A stretch of 64,000 nt of DNA from Hyaloscypha bicolor E (GCF_002865645.1 NW_020194558.1:806001-870000), one strand, 5' to 3'; numbered from the stretch's first letter, positions 9,804 through 21,032 are shown. Notes: generated from the sequence alone by a model not told the origin. A program made the numbers and translations.

Positions 9804-12800
9804 ATGTCGCGCTCGAGCAGTCCAATGTCACTTCCACCTTTGGTACATCCTTTCCAGAATCGAGCGGCGGTACTTCCTGGAGGTCTAAACTACACTCGGT
9901 TTGAGGCTATGGTTAAAGACGGCAGTTCTTTCAGTCGAACTACCGCAGATAATAGATTGTTGACTTACATCCTCAATGTGATTCAGCAACCTCAGCGAGC
10001 AAGGGCTTGTGGATCCTCAGCAAAATCAGCTTCCCTTGCGCGGCCTATCGATCCCCCACCACTTCTCAGCCTTCTCATTTTTGAGCTCAGGAACGGCGTA
10101 CAAACTGATATCACCTTCTCTTACGATGCATTGTTCTTCGTTTTTGCCTCTCTGGAAGTTGCTCGGGTCGCTAGCCATGGCAGATTTCACCTGGGGAAGA
10201 ATCCCCCGGTACCTATTCTCACAGGACATCCAGTCTCTGGGGGTTGTTACTTGGATCGTCCTCATGAGGGGATTTTCTTTCCCTTTCCCGATTTATCTGT
10301 CAGGGATGAAGGCAGATATAGACTTTGTTTCAATCTCTATGAGACAATCAAGAACATAGAAGATCACGAGAGCACTGGAAACGAGCCCCCCCTATGCCCT
10401 GGGCCAGCTATCAGCACAGTCAGTCCCAGCGAGGTGACCCACTGGCGACTAGAGGTCAAATCCGCCGATTTTTCGGTTTACATGGCGAAGAAATTTCCTG
10501 GGCTCACAGAAAGCACGCCTTTGACCAGAATCCTTGCCGAGCAAGGATGTCGCGTGAGGGTCAGGCGAGAGGTGAGGAAGAGGCGCAAAGAACATTCTGG
10601 CATTGAAGACGAAAGTTATGGTTCATTGCACCCTACCACATCCAATCTTCTTGGACATGACGTCCTCAGTACATCAACCATCTTGTCCGCGGCTGAAAAG
10701 ATGGAAGCCGTCCAATTGTCTGGTCATAATACATACCTCGGTGAAAGGGAAATGCCACTACCTCAGCAAACTCCATCTCAAGATTTGGGTCCAGCTACTA
10801 CACCTACACAGTCCTCAATGGTGACTAAGCCGAGTCGTCGCGAAGGACTCATATTATCGGAACAACCTAGACCAAAAGAGGAGATTGACGGCACAGCGAT
10901 GACAACCACCGTGTCCTCAGTTAGCTTCAATGAGGATACCATACAATCACCGGATGCGCACAACCAGTACCAGTTGAAAAATCCTTCCAGTGAAGGGGAC
11001 AACAGTGTTCCAAAACCGAGGAGAATTGCTTGCATTGTCTGCAGGAAGAGAAAACTGAAGTGTGATGGGACTAAACCAACCTGCTCACCATGCACGAGGC
11101 TTGGGCATATTTGCACGTATCACGAGGCTCAGAGGGAGCCTGGTGGCAAACGAGGCCATACCAAAGCCCTGGAAGAGCGACTAAGTTAGTATCTTTCTTG
11201 ATGCCGGATTATCTAATTCCCTTATGGGCATGTCCGGAACGCTGCTAATACATCTCGGCTTTCAGAACATACCGACACCTTGCTAAAGACACATGACCCC
11301 GCCGTTAGTATGGTAAAAATTGTATCCAAAGGTTTCGCAGCGGGTCAAGGCGGCCCCAGTGAATTTAGTCCTGATTCTCTGATTTCAGGTCATTTCAATA
11401 ATATTAATCATTGGCCCGGGCTTGTTGAGGGAGAGCCCGCGTGGCTCTCTAATTTCGCACACGCTAATATGACCTCCTTTAGCAGCATTGCCATTTCACG
11501 TCCTATCGAACATCTAAGTTTCCCGAATGGCTTTATGGATCGGGGGTCCAAGGAGCTGAGCAAGAGTGAATGTATTTCACGTGACTTGTCTACAGACGTT
11601 ATGCGTAGCTTTGAAGCTCAAGGAAGGCCTCAAGTAGCGACGACTACAAGTCGAGTTCATCAAGTCAAAAGCGGGACACCCGAGCCCCAGCAGGGAAAGA
11701 ACCAGCACCAGGACGATGACGACAATGCAAGCGATGATCAAGCAAGGGAAGCGGGAACAAAGGGAGCATCAGAATGGTCAGAACAGGAGGCGGAATCAAT
11801 GTCACCCAATTATGGGAGCATCCAAGCTCACGTACTACCCCTGAACCCTAGGGTGAACAAACCCAAACCCCACGAGTCTGACGACACATCTCCGAAAAGG
11901 TGTCCGGCGATATTGAAGGAAGCAATTTGGTCAGCTATCTTTAGCTGCTGGAGGCCTAAGATTTCAGCATCTCAACTTGAAGATTCAGCAAATGAAACAG
12001 AAATCACTCCGGTCAATGGCGAGCCGCGATCTTACACAATTAAACGCTCTTCTCAGGAGTGGTGGCTTGCCCATGCTTCCGAACCATGGGAAAATGTTTT
12101 GCCAGGGCAGGACATGGCCACACTTGTCGACCGACACTTGCTTCATCTCATATTTTCGTCCTGGCACCAAGAGTGGATAGCTGGCCCACGCAGCCTGCGT
12201 GGGAATGCAGACTGGATGTTCCCTTTAGATACGATATTGAATCAAGAAGAGAGAGTTGTTGAGCGGCTCGTTCATGATGTGTTTCTCCACTTGGGTAGAG
12301 CAACTGCCGGTTCAGTGAGACGAACTCCTGCTGGAAGCTCAACTTCGAATACCCCATCCCGACCTCCTACAAGACCGCACCAAAAATCCTCCGATGCCTC
12401 CAATATCACTAGAAAGCGGAGAGATAGACAAGAGGCAGAGCCGGGTGAAGATGGATTGGATGGTGATGAGCCAAATCGGAACGACAGGGCGAAGCGTATC
12501 AAGAAGACTACGGACGAATACAATAGATACGTCATCTGCACGCAGTTCGCCGCAGGGCAAGAGCCAACACGTCCCAACTGCTTCTTTGGAGCATGGCGCT
12601 CGGTGGACAGATTGAAACAAGATCACCTGATCAACGTTCATAACTTCAACACATCGCAGTTGAAAATCGACAGAGGCGGAACCGAGGCCGAGAAATGGTG
12701 GCGGTTATTTGACAAGCTAAATCCTGGGATTCGGGAAGCAAACCCTGAAGCTTTCATACCTGGGCCATTCTGGGAGGATCGTGTGGCCCATAACACGTAC

Positions 12801-13535
12801 AATAAAATATTTTCCGAGGCCATGAAACGGGCGGAGGAAATTCGGGAAAGGCGTACTCAGAGTTTGGCTTCAGACATCCAAGCCCTTCTGAATAGACAAA
12901 GAGATGTCGAGAGGCAAGAAATTCGGCAAGTTGTAATCGACATCTTACACCCCGGAACCGGAAATACGAATTCGAGCGAGTCGCCCAGCAGCGTAGAAAC
13001 AATGGAACCAGAATCAGATAATTTCCATTATTCAGGTAGCAGAAAGTCCACACCCCCAGTACAACAACCGGATACCCAGCCAATGGCTTCGTCAACGCTT
13101 AGCAATCGTCATCAGTCGGTGGTGTTACATCCCAACGGGCCAGACCCTACGAGTTCCTTTATTACGTTATCACTTCCTGGGACTCTTTCTGATGCCCTCG
13201 AGACGCACGCTTCCTCGTCGTGGGAGATGTCACAAGATGATCTCGGCATGGGTACACAGTCAACCTATAATAGCTTTACACCTCAAGTGTCTGACATGCT
13301 GGGAGTTCAATTTGGTGCTGATTTGGCTATGACAACGACATCTTCATCTGAGACAATGTCAGGAACTTTCTCGGCTGCAAATGACTGCGAAGTAGAGCAA
13401 CCTTTGGGAAAGGTTTGCCGGTGCAGGTTTCATAGCATCGAGTGCGACCGTGGGGTCGGAGATGGAAACGAATGGTGCGCGTGCTGCTCGGGGTGGCTTC
13501 CTTGGTCAGCCTTTGCGGATGGCTTCTTAAGATAG
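9804..13535 (+). CDS. velvet-domain / Zn2Cys6 fusion regulator
   Basis: Two exons: 9804-11184 and 11266-13535, with an 81-nt intron (GTTAGT...TTTCAG). The split codon A|AA gives Lys and keeps the frame; the product is about 1,216 aa. Residues ~45-270 form a velvet domain: QQPQRARACG, PPPLLSLLIFEL, FPFPDLSVRDEGRYRLCF, SVYMAKKFPGLTESTPLTRI, LAEQGCRVRVRREV. Residues ~405-455 form a GAL4-type Zn2Cys6 cluster, CxxCxxRKLKCDxxxPxCxxCxxxxxxC (CIVCRKRKLKCDGTKPTCSP...C), followed by basic residues. Both lie in one uninterrupted exon. The second exon has a long disordered, acidic and Gln/Ser-rich stretch. It then has a region (RYVICTQFAAG, WRSVDRLKQDHLINVHNF, KWWRLFDKLNPG) like the degenerate C2H2-type domain common in fungi, and a Cys-rich tail. 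Velvet proteins (VosA, VelB, VeA) bind DNA and control development and secondary metabolism. I infer a nuclear regulator with two DNA-binding modules. Confidence 0.85.
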
Positions 13536-14130
13536 AGCGGGTGATTATCAGCATAATACAACTCCTTCTGCGAGGCCCTAGATAGTAATCTTACAAAACC
13601 CCTTCAATCGTTTTTTGTCTCTTGGTCCGTTCGTTCACTCATGACGAAAACCCCCGCAACTTTAGGTTGTGATGAATTTTGCATGTTACTTGACTCTTTG
13701 GATCTTAACGATGCAGGGATTGATGCAGACGCTGGATGCGGCAGGTTAGATTCATCATTCATACTTCTTGGACTCGCTATCTTAAACACGACTTATAAGC
13801 TTAATAACTCCTCAGATGGAATTTGCAACGTATCATTCTCTATAAAAAGCAGCTGCTATGCTCCACGCTCCACTCTTCCATACTTTGTGATAAAGGCTCT
13901 CACCCCCCTTGCACCTGCAGGCATGCTAGTCGAGATTTAAGCGACACGCCCCTCAATGGCCCCCTGAAGATTGTTGCAACTTGGCGAAAAATTAGCGAGG
14001 GACCTTGAAAACAGCCCCCTTTAAAGACATATGTATCGCTGAAGACGCTGAGCTCCAGGGCAGTGCATATATTTTGGTAAACAAGACTCACCCCCTAGAA
14101 CCCCAATCTCGTCGCATTCTAAAAACACAC
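13536..14130. other. intergenic between convergent genes
   Basis: The 3' regions of the regulator (plus strand) and the thioesterase (minus strand) face each other here. No coding motif was seen. Confidence 0.5.
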
Positions 14131-15018
14131 TCAAGAGCCAACAAAACGTTTTGCCGTCACCCACATGCTCTCTGCACTGGTCAAGATCTTCCCAGCACTA
14201 TCTATAATCTCGCCCTTTGTAAACCACTTTCTACCCTCTCTTCTGACCAGGCGACATCGAACAAGGACGTTACTCGGGGCAATTACAGGAGCCGAATAGG
14301 ATATCGTCATAGTGGCGGTGAAATGGATGTCTCTTGGTCCCGGGATGCAGATATTATTTTGATGCAGCAGGATTAAGAGCCTCATAGCTTCATCAAAAAT
14401 GACAGCCTGGAAACCTCCATGCACAATAGAGGGATGTGCTTGCAGGTCTTCGCCGAGTGCCATTAAACAAACGACCTCAGCAATCGCCAAATTAGCAAGC
14501 TCCTTCTGCGCCGACTGGTATCTGGGGGTTGAAACGCCAGATTCAGGTGTCTCGAGATCTTTCAGTCTGAGTGCCAGGATGTGGGGTACCGTCGTGTCGG
14601 TATTTACAGTCCGAGCAAAGAAACGATTCTCTCCGGTATGTTCGATCCCATATCGCGAGAAAAATGGGACCATCTTATACGCATCGTTCTCTAGGACTTC
14701 ACGAGTCCAGCCCAGTGAAGAAAAATGTTCAACTGTGCTTTGGGACGGCTTGTTTGCTCGAATGAAATGATTCAGGAAATCGGACGTCTCCTGGGTGCGG
14801 TTTTTCGTTGAGGTGGAGAAGCGGAAACATCTCGCTGAGACTCTGGCACGGTGGTGTTCGTAGCCCTCCTCGACGGCACGGCTCCAATGGCGATTACATT
14901 GACCCCGAGCCGTGCGAGTGGTAATGTTGAAGTGTGATATCAATCGATTTGAAAGGTGGGATTTAATACGGAAAGATGGGGATTTTTGAAAGCGGGGTGA
15001 TTGCATAGTTATTCGCAT
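14131..15018 (-). CDS. hotdog-fold thioesterase family protein (THEM4/PaaI-like)
   Basis: Single exon, 295 aa. The N-terminus is rich in Arg and Ser with no acidic residues for about 35 residues, as expected of a mitochondrial targeting peptide; the exact start is uncertain, with a second Met at residue 5. The C-terminal third shows the hotdog thioesterase pattern: HPSIVHGGFQAVIFDEAMRL (HGG plus the acidic residue of the helix), then HFTATMTISYSAPVIAPS and LVRCRLVRREGRKWFTKGEI, the sheet strands with a G-K-W-F turn. Such enzymes hydrolyse acyl-CoA thioesters. The substrate cannot be read from sequence. The central part (residues ~90-170) is specific to fungal members. Fold confident, chemistry inferred. 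Confidence 0.8.
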   Translation of the reverse strand: MRITMQSPRFQKSPSFRIKSHLSNRLISHFNITTRTARGQCNRHWSRAVEEGYEHHRARVSARCFRFSTSTKNRTQETSDFLNHFIRANKPSQSTVEHFSSLGWTREVLENDAYKMVPFFSRYGIEHTGENRFFARTVNTDTTVPHILALRLKDLETPESGVSTPRYQSAQKELANLAIAEVVCLMALGEDLQAHPSIVHGGFQAVIFDEAMRLLILLHQNNICIPGPRDIHFTATMTISYSAPVIAPSNVLVRCRLVRREGRKWFTKGEIIDSAGKILTSAESMWVTAKRFVGS

Positions 15019-16110
15019 TTTACTCTGAGTTAAGGACAGTCAACAAGAGATGATCGAGCGGGTGATTGATTAGTATGGGAAAATATGAAAAGTTTTCACT
15101 GCTAAGGAACTGGAAGTGTTCAGCAGTGGTGGTGGGGAAGGTCAGCGAGGTGAGGCGAGGAGTGCGCTAGAATGACGATTGCCTCGGCTATGTTTCTCCT
15201 TTCCAGGCCGTAGTAGAAGAGGCCTGATTGCGTAAAGCATGCGAATACCTTGATGCTGGAACTTGCTCTGGATGGGACAATCGAGATTTGTTGGTCGAGG
15301 CTATGATTGCGCCGAGTAATATTGCCAGTGATCAAGTTCTGTGAGTGTGGCGAGTACAGGCGGCTGGGAACTCTTTCAAAATCTTATTTGTGCCGAGATA
15401 AGCTTGCGCCATCAAAATTGGAACGGCGCTGTGGGCCCGGATCAATGGGAAACGAAATTCGATACTAGTTTCGACCTACCACGCTAGGTAAATTGAGACT
15501 TACTCGTCCGTTAAATCGACCTTTTATTAGTCTCAGAGCTTTGATCTGTAAGTCATACTATCAGTGTCCTCGATACGAAGAAATAACAGCTCTGGCCGAA
15601 CACCGTTTCCTGTGATACTCTCTTGAATGTCGATACAGTTTAAGTTTGCCTCACCTTTTGTTATGCGCTAAACGTTCGCATAGGCTGTGGCAAGAACGGC
15701 AGATTGGCTGGAGATTCTGTTTGATTGCGGAATCAACCCTGAGAACTACGGCCTGTGGGAAAATATGGTATTCCGAGATCAGGACATCGAGTTTGGTGCT
15801 GAAAGGGCAGGGGGCTATATCCCTGATCAAAGCATGAGGGATCAAGCATGCTTGACTACTTAGCGTTTTGATTGATCGGGTTCACTTTCGGAACTCGAGT
15901 AGGTGATTGGTATTTCTGGCTCTCGGAACCTAGAAATGAATTTGCTGGCGACTTTTGGCAGATAACTGAGGACGGAAGGAGTTGGGAGAGGGAGGACGAC
16001 GAGTCGGATTATGGCCAGGCTATTCCAGAGGGCTTGGAGCTTTGAGTTCTGATACAAGCCGCATCACTTTTGAAATTCAGCCCAACTGTACCTCCATTTG
16101 CGTAAGTTTA
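15019..16110. other. intergenic, no gene seen
   Basis: Upstream region of the thioesterase gene (minus strand) and 3' region of the monooxygenase (minus strand). Only short frames without motifs. Confidence 0.45.
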
Positions 16111-18299
16111 TTACGGTGTCTTATCGTAAACCACCAAGGGCAACCCCATCATCTTCGCCTTGATCTGAAGGGCAATGAACCTTGAGTAAAACCTCTGCTG
16201 CCCTATCGTTCCACCATGATACCACATTGCGGGATCTGTGTTCGTTAGCTCTTTCCGTCCTCTCCTTTAAAACTGCCATGAGCTTACGGCCAGTGCCCTT
16301 CCAAGCCCCCTTTATCTCACCTTCTTCGTCTAGCCCCCAAAAATCACCCATTTGCTCTGCGATCTCTTCCCCAAAAATATCTCTCACAAGATACCTCATG
16401 TTCCCTTCAAACCCGGTAGCGAAAACAATAACATCCGCATCTAATTCTGTCCCATCATCAAACAGAATTCCTGCTTCCGTGTAACTGGTTGGTGTCGAGG
16501 TTTTGATTTTGATCAACCTTTTTGAAATTTTCGCCGAAGTGCCAACGTCGATATAATGCCCACCCATCCGGTTGTACAAATGATGCATGATGCTTCCGTA
16601 ACGATCCAATTTAAATCCAGCCGCTTCGAGGTTATCAAATCGCTGCCGTTCGGCGTCAGCCATAGAGTGCAAGGTGCATTGTGAAAGCAAGTCCACTATG
16701 GCCATAGGCTGTGTGAGGGACTCTCTGTCGCCTAATTCGGTGGGGACTGTGGCGTTATAAAATACTATTGTTTTGTTGGTGAGCGGGTACTGACAGATCG
16801 GTGAAGAGGAATGCGTACCGTCGGCTGTCTTCTTGTAGTATTCTGCAGGGAGTATATCTGTTTCGGTCAGCTGCCGCTTCAGATACGAGACAATACAGGG
16901 GAGAGGTACATGTTCTTCCTCTTTGAATCATAGTGACGGATGATAACCCTGCTTCCACCATATCGTCTACTACATCATGACCTGAAATGGAAGTTAGCTC
17001 CGTATGGAGGATGATAAGGAGTGAGGTACCAGTGTTGGCTGTCCCGACTACGACTCCACGTTTTCCTTTCCAGTCGGTGGCGTCTTTGTATTCCGCCGAG
17101 TGGAGGACAAGACCCTCGAATTTTTGCTGTCAGTAGTATTAGTTGATGGTCAAGGCAAGAAAGGTGGAAGAAGGCCAACTCGATCCGGAAATTCGGGCAT
17201 TTTTGGAATCTGGCCTCCAGCGCCACCTGCAAGGACAATGAAGGAGCTAGTTATAGATTGTTCGTCTTCTCCTTCTCGTTTGATTCGAAGTGTCCATTTC
17301 TTTCGGTTGGAATCCCAACTTCCAAATAGAACAGTAGTTCTAGTCCAGATATTCTGAGCGGCAACGGGTCAGTGCTGGCTTTAATTGGTATCATGAGAAG
17401 GAAATTTTACAAGGTCATATTTTGCAGCCCATTGTCGGAACCCTTCTGCCAAATCATCTTTGGTAAGCCATTCTTGGTATTTTGGACCGAATGTTCGTTC
17501 AAATGGAAGATGGGCTGGCAGGATTTAACTCCTAATATCAGAACATGAAATTAGAGGTGACTTACAATATTCTCGAGGGGTGTGTACTGTCACAGCCAGG
17601 TGTTAGGAACGCGAGTGGCGAGACTTCTTCAAAAGCAGTAAACTTACATCTCGCAGACCCATATCTCAGCTTCCAATTATCGCCAACCTCTTGATACTTA
17701 TCTAACACCACATAAGATATCCCCAACGCTTTCAGCCTCCCACCTTGACTCAGTCCAGCCTGGCCGCCACCTATGACAATGCAATCAAAGTGGCACTCTT
17801 CACTGTAGCCATTGGTTAATTTCGTTGTCCCATTCACACTCACTAAAATATCGACATTTGGTTGCCCTTTCAGTTGCTCAAGAATAGTTCTCAAAGTCCA
17901 AATTCGCCACTCGCTGTCTGCGGTCAAGACTAGAGTTATGAGCCCAGTGCAAATTGTTTGAGGAACAGCATCCGTTTCGAAGGAGAATCGTGATTGGATC
18001 CAATGAGGTCCAAATGGCGAGCGAATGGTGCATGTTCCCTTGTCATCGACAATGAAGGAACCCGCTTTAGATCTTTTCGTTGTTTCGTGCCATGCTGCAG
18101 TGATAGTGGATGACGTGTAGAATGTTCGCGACGTGCCTGTCAAGGCAAATGTATCTCGCCATACGGCATCATTTTTGAAGTCCTGTGGCTCCAGATTCAC
18201 TAGCCGCGATACAAAGGAAGCAACAACTTCAGCAGCGTTGGTATCGTTGGGGATGGGATTCGAAGGGAGCGACGTGGGGAAGCTGACAAGCTTAGACAT
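16111..18299 (-). CDS. flavin-dependent monooxygenase (YUCCA/FMO-like) with SnoaL-like N-terminus
   Basis: Nine exons on the minus strand. Introns I could place are 17587-17647, 17515-17565, 17354-17410, two more near 17.14 and 17.0 kb, 16858-16909, 16765-16818 and 16236-16287; exon 2 (17566-17586) is only 21 nt. Every junction keeps the frame. The N-terminal ~170 aa resemble a SnoaL/NTF2-like domain. The FAD Rossmann motif is VIGGGQAGLSQGGRLKALG, followed by NWKLRYGSAR-LHTPREY and LPFERTFGP as in fungal FMO-like proteins. The second dinucleotide motif is VVVGTANTGHDV. The ATG motif reads DVIVFATGFEGN, and the end GHPAMWYHGG...QRFYSRFIALQIKA is typical of the family. Expected reaction: NADPH-dependent oxygenation of a small molecule, substrate unknown. 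No secondary-metabolite backbone gene lies nearby. Confidence 0.85.
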
Positions 18300-18698
18300 T
18301 TTTGGGTAGGAGGTCGGAAGGGGAACAGATGAAGAAATTGGGAGGACCTCGGTGGCAATAAAGTGCTCTCTTACTTAGTGGTTCGAAAGACAGGAAAATA
18401 TGGGCTGCTGAATTGTACTATGGTCCAGCTGCCACCGCTGCCGTCAGAGGTGTGGATAACGCCACGTAAAGCCTACCGAATAGCGGGGTAATGACCCCGC
18501 TCAAGGATGTCCCCCGCTTGCCGGAAACTCCGGTGAGGGCTGCGCTGCTCAGCCGGGGGAAAACGCTCCATGCCTTCGTATTGGACTAGAAACATAGTTG
18601 GCGTTTTTGATAGCTCAACACTTGTTCGAAATTTGGGTGAGTTTGACGAAAACGGAGAGGTTCTATCACCATACCGCACATAACGTCTGTTAATTATA
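18300..18698. other. upstream region of the monooxygenase
   Basis: No coding content; likely holds the minus-strand promoter. It ends at a TA-flanked inverted-repeat element. Confidence 0.4.
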
Positions 18699-18856
18699 CT
18701 TGGTGAGCAGGATAAAAAACTCCTGAGCTGTAGGGTGATTCGAACAGGCTCTCCTCCACAAAAACGAGAACCTGTAGTACGTAATTGGTCAGCTAACCTG
18801 GCTGAGGCCCGTGCTGATAGAGACAGCTCAGGGGGTTATTTATCCTACTCACCAAG
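18699..18856. mobile_element. MITE-like element with TA flanks
   Basis: 158 bp beginning CTTGGTGAGCAGGATAAA and ending with its near-complement (TTTATCCTACTCACCAAG). The inverted repeats match over about 34 bp with a few differences and continue to CCTGAGCTGT/ACAGCTCAGG. TA dinucleotides abut both ends (18697-18698, 18857-18858), as produced by Tc1/mariner-type insertion. There is no coding capacity. A TTCGAATC stretch inside recalls a tRNA T-loop, but no cloverleaf forms. Confidence 0.7.
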
Positions 18857-19389
18857 TAGTCCCCCTTAGCAAATAACACCCACTAGAAGCCTCTATTTCC
18901 GCCTGCGGCAAACTATGCCTAAACGACGCTCAAGTCATCCACCGGGGTCCAAATTGTTCATCAGCGGTTGGGGGCATTAGAAACGCAGCTAATAGTAAAT
19001 CCATCGCTTGACTCTCTCAAATCAAACCCTTGGTAACTGAGCGTCCGAATAACCTGTTGCCGTTGCCCAACGTCTGAGCTGTAGCATTCTGTTTTTTCTT
19101 TCTCGGGGCGATTAGGAGACGCTAGACCGCATTTGAAAAGGCAGTCTCGTGCAGTACAGGCTATTGTCTTCACATACGAGTTCCGACACTTGCTTTTCTT
19201 GCTACAGACCTGATGGATGAGTGTCTAGCAAACCACGATCTTTCTCCAAAATCCAAGCTCGACAATACAAAACAATGGTAACCAATCAGGCTTCTTGATC
19301 TTGGCCCTTACTCAGAGCCCTGTCAGAATACACGACTAGTCGTATCCGACGATGCGAGCATTACAGGAGTCTAAAACGCACTCAGTCAC
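18857..19389. other. gap, no gene seen
   Basis: Between the MITE and the HET relic. It may include unrecognisable 5' sequence of that relic. Confidence 0.35.
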
Positions 19390-20010
19390 TGCTGGTGAAA
19401 GACGCCGTTCCTCACACTTTCAACAGACAATCTCGAAACGTCCAAGGACAAAATACCAACATTAAGCTTTCCGAAAACATTCCAAGATACTATCATTGTG
19501 AAGCGCGGACTTGGAGTGCGATATCTTTGGGTCGACCCTCTGTGTATCCTACAATCCGGCATCGGAGCGAAGAAGTAGGGTCGGTGCAAATGCACCGAGC
19601 CTATATGGGAGACACTGCAACATTGAAGCCACCGGCTCGGTCAACAGCAAAGGCGGACTGTTCTGTGAGAGAAACCCACTTGCAAATCGAAAGCACAGAT
19701 GTGGAAATTCGTTGGGAACCTTTTGAAGGAGATTTATACGGTTGTTGGCGACGATTGCTGGCATCTGCATTCCGAAGCAGCTCCCCTGAGTCGTCGAGCT
19801 TAGGTGCTCCAAGAATATTGCTTTTCTCGTAGTGGTATTCATTTCGGAAGCGGCATTTTTTTTTTGGACTGTAGCAGCCTGCATGCCTGTGAAACCCATC
19901 CATCTGGCCTTTCTAACCGGGTACCATGCGCCATGTCTTCGGCCAAAGATGATAGCTACTTACCATCTTCTACAGAGAAGCCATCGTTAAGTGGACATGG
20001 ATGAACAGGT
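19390..20010 (+). pseudogene. HET-domain protein pseudogene
   Basis: Pieces of a HET domain follow in the correct order but in different frames. First is a T-L-x-T-D-N-L start and FPKTFQDTIIVKRGLGVRYLW with VDPLCILQSG (family: FP+TFQDAI.VTR.LG.RYLWIDSLCI.Q). After a frameshift come YGRHCNIEATGSVNSKGGLF and CERNPL (family: Y..A.CNIAATG..NS..GLF..RNPL). After another shift come VLQEYCFSRSGIHFGS and CSSLHACETHPSGLS (family: W.LQER.LS.R.IHF......W.C....ACE..P.G). At least two frameshifts and a stop separate them, so the gene is dead. HET proteins trigger cell death on fusion of incompatible hyphae. The 5' end and the variable C-terminal half are not recognisable. Confidence 0.8.
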
Positions 20011-20292
20011 TGCAGAGAAATTGCAAGCGAGGAGAAGTCCCCAAACGACTTCGCGACACACAAAGGGTTGGTACATATTGGTCGAGATGTATTATACAAA
20101 CTGCAGCTTAACGAAAAAGGAGGGAGAGATTGATGGCATCATGGCACTAGCATAGCCTATTTTTAGTTGCAGACCTCACATCATGTGAGCCGGAATCCAG
20201 ACTTCCATAGAAAACAGGACCCACCTCCGAGTCAAGCCTGAATATCACTTTTGATTCGTCATTTGCATACGCCAAGTCGCATGGCTGGCGCT
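20011..20292. other. gap before hAT-like MITE
   Basis: No coding motif; probably decayed 3' part of the HET pseudogene. It ends with the left 8-bp target duplication (CTGGCGCT, 20285-20292). Confidence 0.35.
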
Positions 20293-20539
20293 CGGGCTTG
20301 GCGATGATCCTGGAACGATCCGTATCGTTCCTAAGCGAGATTGTACCTTAGGCCTTAAACTGCCCTATAATTATTATATATAGGAAATTTAGATTTAAGC
20401 TTATCTCGATGCGGCAAAAAGAAGTGTTTTGAGTTTTCGTGAGGCTTGTTTAATTAGGAAGTACCTCCTATACAAATTTACTATGTAAGGTACTTTGCCC
20501 TGGATCGTTCCAACCGTTCCAGGATCATCGCCAAGCCTG
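20293..20539. mobile_element. non-autonomous hAT-like element (MITE)
   Basis: 247 bp. The left end CGGGCTTGGCGATGATCCTG and the complement of the right end CAGGCTTGGCGATGATCCTG match at 24 of 25 positions through GAACG. An 8-bp direct repeat, CTGGCGCT, flanks both sides (20285-20292 and 20540-20547). An 8-bp duplication and a CA[G]-type end are hallmarks of hAT transposons. The interior is A+T-rich and non-coding. Confidence 0.8.
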
Positions 20540-20547
20540 CTGGCGCT

Positions 20548-21032
20548 TCAGCTGTGGCGTCCACTTGTCTTGCTTTGACCTCTGGCAAATGCCGGGAACA
20601 CGCCTTCCAGGTTACTCGAAGATTAATACAAGGCCCAATAAAAGCCGTTGCTCGTTGCTTGAAAAACGGACCACAATCTTTGGCGTTCGTTCAGCCGCTC
20701 CAAGTTCGTCTGCGTCAACCATCGGGAGGCCACATCGCGCTTCGGGTCTTGCTCTGGGGTTATTGGACTGTCAGGATGACCGGAATCTGGCATTGATATT
20801 AATTGATCGGATAGCTTTTTCTTCGTCTAACTTTTCTGTTTTTACCGAAGTTCTCAGCGTTGTCAACCAGCAAGGAAGGCCAATATTGTGGTGAGCCTCA
20901 ACGTGGTCCCATGTCTTGTTTTTGCTTTTTACATCCCGCGATCGTTTGCTATATTTGCGAGTACCACCCCGCAGTGGGGGGAGTGGATTGGGTTGAATAT
21001 ATTTTCTCACTGATCTTTGACGGGGGTCCATT
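20548..21032. other. gap, upstream of DUF6536 gene
   Basis: Short frames only. Possible tail of the HET pseudogene next to the MITE, then the promoter of the membrane-protein gene. Confidence 0.4.

Noticed and set aside
16858..16909. Frameshift in the flavin monooxygenase gene
   Set aside because: A 52-nt GT-AG intron with a branch-like GCTGAC removes the problem and yields a continuous family-typical sequence.
18722..18850. Possible tRNA gene or tRNA-derived SINE (TTCGAATC box)
   Set aside because: The T-stem does not pair and no anticodon arm or acceptor stem of correct length forms; the inverted repeats with TA flanks explain the sequence better as a MITE.
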